Source: Halioglobus sp.
GTDB lineage: Bacteria; Pseudomonadota; Gammaproteobacteria; Pseudomonadales; Halieaceae
NCBI GenBank assembly: GCA_020443325.1
Contig: JAGRIK010000080.1
Coordinates: 1 to 55,031, forward strand
DNA length: 55,031 bases
Direction of reading: 5' to 3'
The translations under genes and the position numbers were made by a program. The notes under the pieces are model-generated. The model saw only the letters and a list, made by a program, of their open reading frames with translations, was not told the origin of the DNA and ran no database searches. Below are positions 50,697 to 55,031 of this stretch, in pieces (the stretch's first letter is position 1; each line of letters begins with the position of its first letter).

Positions 50697-51728
50697 ATGA
50701 TTGCCGGCAACAGTATTCCCGATTTCACAGGCGTATTACGCCAGTCTGATGAACTGGCAGCGGCAGGCTCCTGGGATGATGCGATCGATCTGCTCACCGC
50801 ATCGAATCGATTCGAAGAGAACCCGGACATCGAAAAACGGCTATTGGAATTGCGCTACCAGGCCTTCGCAGGGATTGCCAATAGTGCACCCGTACCAGAC
50901 TGGCCAAAATCGCTGCCGGATTACTTTCCGGACGAGACGTCCATTCCCGAGATCCCCGCGTCCGAATTGTGCGCGGATGTCGTCACCTCGGCAATCGCGC
51001 ACCACGGGTCGTTGATGGTGCGCGGCATGCTTGACCGGAATGTGGCCTCGGGTATCCGCGATGCGATAGATCATTCTTTCAACAGCGCCGCAACGGTGCC
51101 GACGCTGCGCACTCCGGTGCCACCCTGGTATCAGCCCTTCAGCCTGCATAGCGAGCATCATAAATTTGGCGCAGAACGTTCATACGCCAGGCGGGGAGGA
51201 GGTGTGCTTGCGATTGATGCACCGCGCGCCCTGTTCCGCCATCTTGAGGCCCTGTCGGCAGTCGGTTTCGACCGTCTTCTGCAGGAATACTTCGGCGAAC
51301 GCGTAGCGCTGTCAGCGAAGAAAACGACACTGCGGCGCACCGAGCCCGGCTCTCTGGGCGGCTGGCACCAGGATGGATCCTTTCTCGGCACCGATATACG
51401 GTCGCTGAATATATGGACTGCCCTGAGCCCCTGTGGCGTGGAGGCACCCAGCCTGGATATAGTGCCTCGCCGACTGGATTACCTGGTCGAAATGGGCGGC
51501 CCGGATATTTTCGATTGGGCCGTTAGCAACGAAACAGCGCAAAGCTACGGCGCCGATTATTCAATCGTACGCCCGGTTTTCGAAACGGGGGACGCGCTGC
51601 TATTTGACCAGATGACATTGCATCGCACGGGTGTCGACGACAGCATGACCAAAACGCGCTACGCGATAGAAATGTGGTGCTTCGCCGCCTCGACTTACCC
51701 GCAGGAGCAAATTCCACTGTGCTGGTAA
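50697..51728 (+). CDS. Phytanoyl-CoA-dioxygenase-like protein
   Basis: A 343-aa putative Fe(II)/2-oxoglutarate oxygenase of the PhyH family. Metal ligands fit HxD in LGGWHQDGSFLG near residue 225 and distal His in MTLHRTGVDDS near 310, with Arg in KTRYAIEMW for 2-oxoglutarate. The N-terminal 100 residues are helical and unassigned. The ATG at 50697 has a strong GGAGG site; an upstream reading is rejected. It occupies the position of pyrR/pyrB in Pseudomonas and seems an insertion in this block. Confidence 0.82.
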   Translation: MIAGNSIPDFTGVLRQSDELAAAGSWDDAIDLLTASNRFEENPDIEKRLLELRYQAFAGIANSAPVPDWPKSLPDYFPDETSIPEIPASELCADVVTSAIAHHGSLMVRGMLDRNVASGIRDAIDHSFNSAATVPTLRTPVPPWYQPFSLHSEHHKFGAERSYARRGGGVLAIDAPRALFRHLEALSAVGFDRLLQEYFGERVALSAKKTTLRRTEPGSLGGWHQDGSFLGTDIRSLNIWTALSPCGVEAPSLDIVPRRLDYLVEMGGPDIFDWAVSNETAQSYGADYSIVRPVFETGDALLFDQMTLHRTGVDDSMTKTRYAIEMWCFAASTYPQEQIPLCW

Positions 51729-51814
51729 TTTTGACGCGAATGGCGAGTGTGGTGGTAGCAAACCCATTAAGGGCCGGAAAATTGCCCAGGATTCTGCCTT
51801 AACGAAATTACGCG

Positions 51815-52954
51815 CTAGCGCCTGAGCAAGCCGCCAGGCTCATCCGGTTGACCCGACGAAAGCGCCAGGCCGTCGCCCGAACCCAACTCGTGCCTGTCCA
51901 GCATTTTTATTTTCAGGCGCACATCGTTGGCAGAGTCGGCGAAGCGTATCGCGTCGTCTTTCGTGATGAGTCCCTCACTGTAGGCTTTAACCAGTGACTG
52001 ATCGAGCGTCTGCATACCAAGCTCTGTCGACTTGGACATCAGGTCCTTGATCAGGTGCACCTCACCCTTGCGAATATATTCCGCGACCAAAGGAGAATTG
52101 AGCAGCACTTCTACAACCGGCGTGCGGCCTTTTCCATCCTTACGCGGCAGGAGCTGTTGGGCGACCATGGATCGCAGGTTCAGCGACAGGTCCATCCACA
52201 CCTGGTTGTGCAATTCGGCCGGGAAGAAGCTCTGTATCCGGTCGAGCGCCTGGTTGGCATTATTCGCGTGCAGCGTACAGAGGCACAGGTGTCCTGTCTC
52301 GGCAAAGGTCAGCGCCTGCTGCATCGTTTCTGCCGTGCGCACCTCGCCAATCAAAATAACATCCGGCGCCTGTCGCAGCGTATTCTTCAACGCCACATCA
52401 AATGACTCGGTGTCCATGCCCACCTCTCGCTGCGTGACAATACAGCCGGCGTGCTCATGGATAAACTCGATCGGATCTTCAATGCTGATGATGTGCCCGC
52501 GGCTGTTGCGGTTGCGGTAGTCGACCATGGAGGCCAGCGAGGTGGATTTTCCCGTGCCTGTGGCTCCCACAAAAATAACCAGGCCGCGTTTGGTCATTGC
52601 AAGGTCTTTGATGATGGGGGGCAGGCCCAACTCCTCAATGGACGGTATCACGGTCTGAATGCGACGCACGACGAGGCCGCACTGCCCCCGTTGCACGAAT
52701 GCGCTGGCGCGAAACCGACCCAGATCCTTGGTGCTCAATGCATAGTTGCACTCATGGTGTTTGCGGAAGTCGATCTGCTGATCCTCCCGCATGGTCGACA
52801 ACACCATTTCCCGGGCTTCTTCCTCTGTGACCGGTCGCTCGGTAATCGGATAGATCTGGCCGTCCACCTTGATGCAGGGCGGGGCGTGAGCCGTGATGAA
52901 GCCATCGGAGGCGCCTTCCTTCACCATCCTCTGCAGCAAGCTCTCGATATTCAT
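51815..52954 (-). CDS. pilU: Twitching motility ATPase PilU
   Basis: A 379-aa hexameric ATPase, PilT-related, that assists type IV pilus retraction. Walker A GATGTGKST near residue 130, the Asp box IISIEDPIEFIHEH, Walker B DVILIGEVR and the His box HLCLCTLHANNANQ are intact. The ATG at 52954 is chosen over the longer reading. Lies 28 bp after pilT, in its usual order. Confidence 0.94.
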   Translation of the reverse strand: MNIESLLQRMVKEGASDGFITAHAPPCIKVDGQIYPITERPVTEEEAREMVLSTMREDQQIDFRKHHECNYALSTKDLGRFRASAFVQRGQCGLVVRRIQTVIPSIEELGLPPIIKDLAMTKRGLVIFVGATGTGKSTSLASMVDYRNRNSRGHIISIEDPIEFIHEHAGCIVTQREVGMDTESFDVALKNTLRQAPDVILIGEVRTAETMQQALTFAETGHLCLCTLHANNANQALDRIQSFFPAELHNQVWMDLSLNLRSMVAQQLLPRKDGKGRTPVVEVLLNSPLVAEYIRKGEVHLIKDLMSKSTELGMQTLDQSLVKAYSEGLITKDDAIRFADSANDVRLKIKMLDRHELGSGDGLALSSGQPDEPGGLLRR

Positions 52955-52982
52955 ACTGACGACCTTCCCTGAGTGTAAGCTA

Positions 52983-54017
52983 CTAGAAATTTTCCGGCAT
53001 TCTCGCTTTTTCGCGAGCGACTTCCTTGGTAATAATGCGTTTGCCGACAAGATCCTCAAGACACTGATCCATGGTTTGCATCCCCAGCGCATGGCCAGTC
53101 TGGATCGCGGAGTACATCTGTGCCACTTTATCCTCTCGAATCAAGTTTCGTATCGCCGAGGTACCGCGCATGATCTCGTGTGCCGCGACGCGCCCGCCAG
53201 TGGCGCGCTTGAGCAGCGTCTGCGATACCACTGCCTGCAGCGATTCCGAGAGCATGGAGCGCACCATGGACTTTTCCGCCGCCGGGAACACGTCGATAAC
53301 CCGGTCTATCGTCTTGGCCGCTGAGGTGGTGTGCAGGGTGCCAAACACCAGGTGCCCGGTTTCTGCAGCCGTCAGCGCCAGCCGTATAGTCTCGAGGTCG
53401 CGCAACTCACCTACCAGGATGATATCGGGGTCTTCCCGCAATGCCGAGCGCAGCGCCTCAGAAAAACCGTGGGTATCGCGGTGTACCTCGCGCTGGTTCA
53501 CGAGGCACTTCTTGCTCTCGTGTACAAATTCGATCGGATCCTCAATGGTGAGAATATGCTCGTATTTATTGTCGTTGATGAAATCCACCATGGCGGCCAG
53601 GGTGGTCGATTTACCCGAACCGGTGGGCCCGGTCACCAGTACCAGGCCGCGGGGCATCATCGATATATCGCGAAAGACCTGGCCCATGCCAAGATCTTCC
53701 ATGGTCAACACCTTGGATGGAATGGTACGGAAGACACCGCCGGCACCGCGGTTCTGGTTAAAAGCGTTGACACGAAAACGGGCGACGCCCGGCACTTCGA
53801 AGGAGAAATCGGTTTCGAGGAACTCCTCGTAATCCTTGCGCTGCTTATCGTTCATGATGTCGTAGATAAGCTCGTGAACCTGCTTGTGCTCCATTGGCGG
53901 CAGGTTGATACGGCGGATATCCCCGTCTACACGAATCATCGGCGGCAGCCCGGCCGACAAGTGCAGGTCAGACGCACCCTGCTTGGCACTGAACGCCAAT
54001 AATTCCGTTATATCCAT
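52983..54017 (-). CDS. pilT: Type IV pilus retraction ATPase PilT
   Basis: A 344-aa PilT. Walker A GPTGSGKSTTLAAM near residue 130, the Asp box ILTIEDPIEFVHE, Walker B DIILVGELRD and the C-terminal conserved AIRNLIRE motif (needed for retraction in studied PilT) are present. GGGGAG precedes the ATG. It is divergent from yggS and upstream of pilU, as in Pseudomonas. Confidence 0.96.
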   Translation of the reverse strand: MDITELLAFSAKQGASDLHLSAGLPPMIRVDGDIRRINLPPMEHKQVHELIYDIMNDKQRKDYEEFLETDFSFEVPGVARFRVNAFNQNRGAGGVFRTIPSKVLTMEDLGMGQVFRDISMMPRGLVLVTGPTGSGKSTTLAAMVDFINDNKYEHILTIEDPIEFVHESKKCLVNQREVHRDTHGFSEALRSALREDPDIILVGELRDLETIRLALTAAETGHLVFGTLHTTSAAKTIDRVIDVFPAAEKSMVRSMLSESLQAVVSQTLLKRATGGRVAAHEIMRGTSAIRNLIREDKVAQMYSAIQTGHALGMQTMDQCLEDLVGKRIITKEVAREKARMPENF

Positions 54018-54107
54018 TCTTTATATTCTCCCCTGTCGGCAGTGAGCGTCCGCCACGCCCTATTATTGTCATGTCGTCCCGAGGCCAAATCCGCTAACAT
54101 CCGCGCC

Positions 54108-54800
54108 ATGGACGAACAACAGCTCTCCAAGAATATAGCAAAGCTGCGTGAAAGGGTAAGGCGCGTCGCTGAAAAAAGCCAGATCGGCAACAGTACGGTG
54201 CGGATCGTGGCTGTAAGCAAAACCCGGTCCGCGCAGGAGATCAGGGCTGCCCACGCGTGCGGCCTGACAGATTTTGGCGAAAGCTACCTGCAGGAAGCGC
54301 TGCAAAAGATCAGTGAGTTGTCCGACCTGCCCCTGGTATGGCACTTCATCGGGCCCATCCAGTCCAATAAAACGTCGGGCATTGCCACCCATTTTGACTG
54401 GGTCCACAGCGTCGATCGCGCCAGGGTCGCCAGGCGCCTCAGCGAACAGCGCCCGCCCCAGCTGCCACCCTTACAGGTGTGCCTCCAGGTCAACATCTCC
54501 GGCGAAGCGAGCAAGTCCGGGGTGAGCCTGGAGGAATTGCCGCAATTGGCCCGCACCGTCTGTGAGCTGCCACACCTTAAGCTGCGCGGCCTGATGGCAA
54601 TACCTGCAGCCGAGGCTGACACCTCGCAACAACAGGAGGCCTTCCGCCAGATGCGCGGTGCACTGGCTGGAATCCAGGCGCTGGGCCCCGAAATCGACAC
54701 GCTGTCGATGGGCATGTCTGCGGATATGGAGATCGCGATAATGGAGGGCGCCACCACGGTCCGGGTGGGAACGGGCATATTCGGCCCGCGCAACAGGTGA
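54108..54800 (+). CDS. yggS: PLP homeostasis protein YggS/PROSC
   Basis: A 230-aa PLP-binding TIM-barrel protein that controls free PLP levels. The PLP lysine is in IVAVSKTRSAQEIR near residue 35. FGESYLQEAL has Ser where many relatives have Asn. LSMGMSADMEIAIMEG closes the PLP phosphate site. The ATG at 54108 is preferred to a reading from 54042. Confidence 0.94.
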   Translation: MDEQQLSKNIAKLRERVRRVAEKSQIGNSTVRIVAVSKTRSAQEIRAAHACGLTDFGESYLQEALQKISELSDLPLVWHFIGPIQSNKTSGIATHFDWVHSVDRARVARRLSEQRPPQLPPLQVCLQVNISGEASKSGVSLEELPQLARTVCELPHLKLRGLMAIPAAEADTSQQQEAFRQMRGALAGIQALGPEIDTLSMGMSADMEIAIMEGATTVRVGTGIFGPRNR

Positions 54801-54854
54801 TTTTGACGGATAGCGGCGTGTATACTGCACGACTATTTCAGTTTCGGTAACCCT

Positions 54855-55031
54855 ATGGCAGACGGACACTCGCATCTACCGCGCATCGCTTTTGTCGGCG
54901 CGGGTAATATGGCCAGCAGTATCATCGGCGGCATGATCGAAAGCGGACACCCCGCGGACCGCATCAGCGCGGCAGACCCTTTCCCCGACAGCCTCGAACG
55001 CCTGCGAGCGGTCGCACCCGTGGCGCTGTTC
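54855..55031 (+). CDS. proC: Pyrroline-5-carboxylate reductase (partial, cut by window end)
   Basis: The first 59 residues of ProC: RIAFVGAGNMASSIIGGMIESG is the NAD(P) site and first helix. It catalyses the last step of proline synthesis. It follows yggS with 54 bp between, the normal order. The rest lies beyond the window. Confidence 0.92.
   Translation, partial: MADGHSHLPRIAFVGAGNMASSIIGGMIESGHPADRISAADPFPDSLERLRAVAPVALF

Overview
The window looks like a chromosomal segment of a marine gammaproteobacterium. Its gene order resembles Pseudomonas and Cellvibrionales (Halieaceae-like) genomes: ubiI-ubiH-pepP-ygfB beside zapB-like-zapA-ssrS-ygfA; ilvA beside rpiA; fba-pgk-epd-tkt divergent from sahR-metK-ahcY-metF-rsmE; and gshB-tonB-algH-ruvX followed by pilU-pilT and yggS-proC. 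A PEP-CTERM protein behind a sigma-54 promoter, a TonB receptor next to a TPR-sulfotransferase, and hairpin repeats at operon edges also suit that group. The assignment is inferred from gene content and order only.

Layout: 1-10.6 kb is housekeeping (rlmI, gcvH, ubiquinone hydroxylases, cell-division accessory proteins, 6S RNA, ilvA, rpiA). About 10.85-21.2 kb is an integron gene-cassette array with no integrase in the window, i.e. a CALIN-type cluster of attC sites. It is AT-richer than its flanks. It holds about 16 recognisable attC sites (some degenerate) and about 17 cassette ORFs, nearly all on the + strand. Ten cassettes obey the cassette rule exactly: the 7-bp core at the 5' end is the reverse complement of the inverse core in the same cassette's attC. 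Cargo includes a divergent amidohydrolase, two paralogues (plus a stub) of a membrane-anchored orphan family, lipoproteins, small membrane proteins, a DUF6176-like protein, a zinc ribbon, an intact BrnT/BrnA module, a decayed second BrnT/BrnA module with an in-frame stop, and a ParD/ParE module facing the other way.

21.2-27.8 kb returns to chromosomal genes: DUF202, an ABM monooxygenase, a D-2-hydroxyglutarate-dehydrogenase-like flavoprotein divergent from serA, and a large TonB receptor. 27.8-35.8 kb has the TPR-sulfotransferase, a lipase-like hydrolase, and the fba-pgk-epd-tkt carbon block. 35.9-41.5 kb is a methionine-cycle cluster headed by an ArsR-methyltransferase fusion (SahR type), with a 22-bp palindrome over its predicted promoter. 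41.5-47.5 kb is accessory: membrane esterase, PEP-CTERM protein with sigma-54 promoter and possible activator site, glycine-zipper lipoprotein, Rap1a/Tai-like protein, Coq4-like protein and a GMC oxidoreductase. 47.7-55.0 kb is the gshB to proC block, with a PhyH-like dioxygenase and twitching ATPases; proC runs off the end.

The most notable material is the cassette array, with its toxin-antitoxin modules and unknown membrane-tethered proteins. The SahR operator with a near-leaderless start, the sigma-54/PEP-CTERM promoter region, the serA leader palindrome and two related long hairpin repeats follow.
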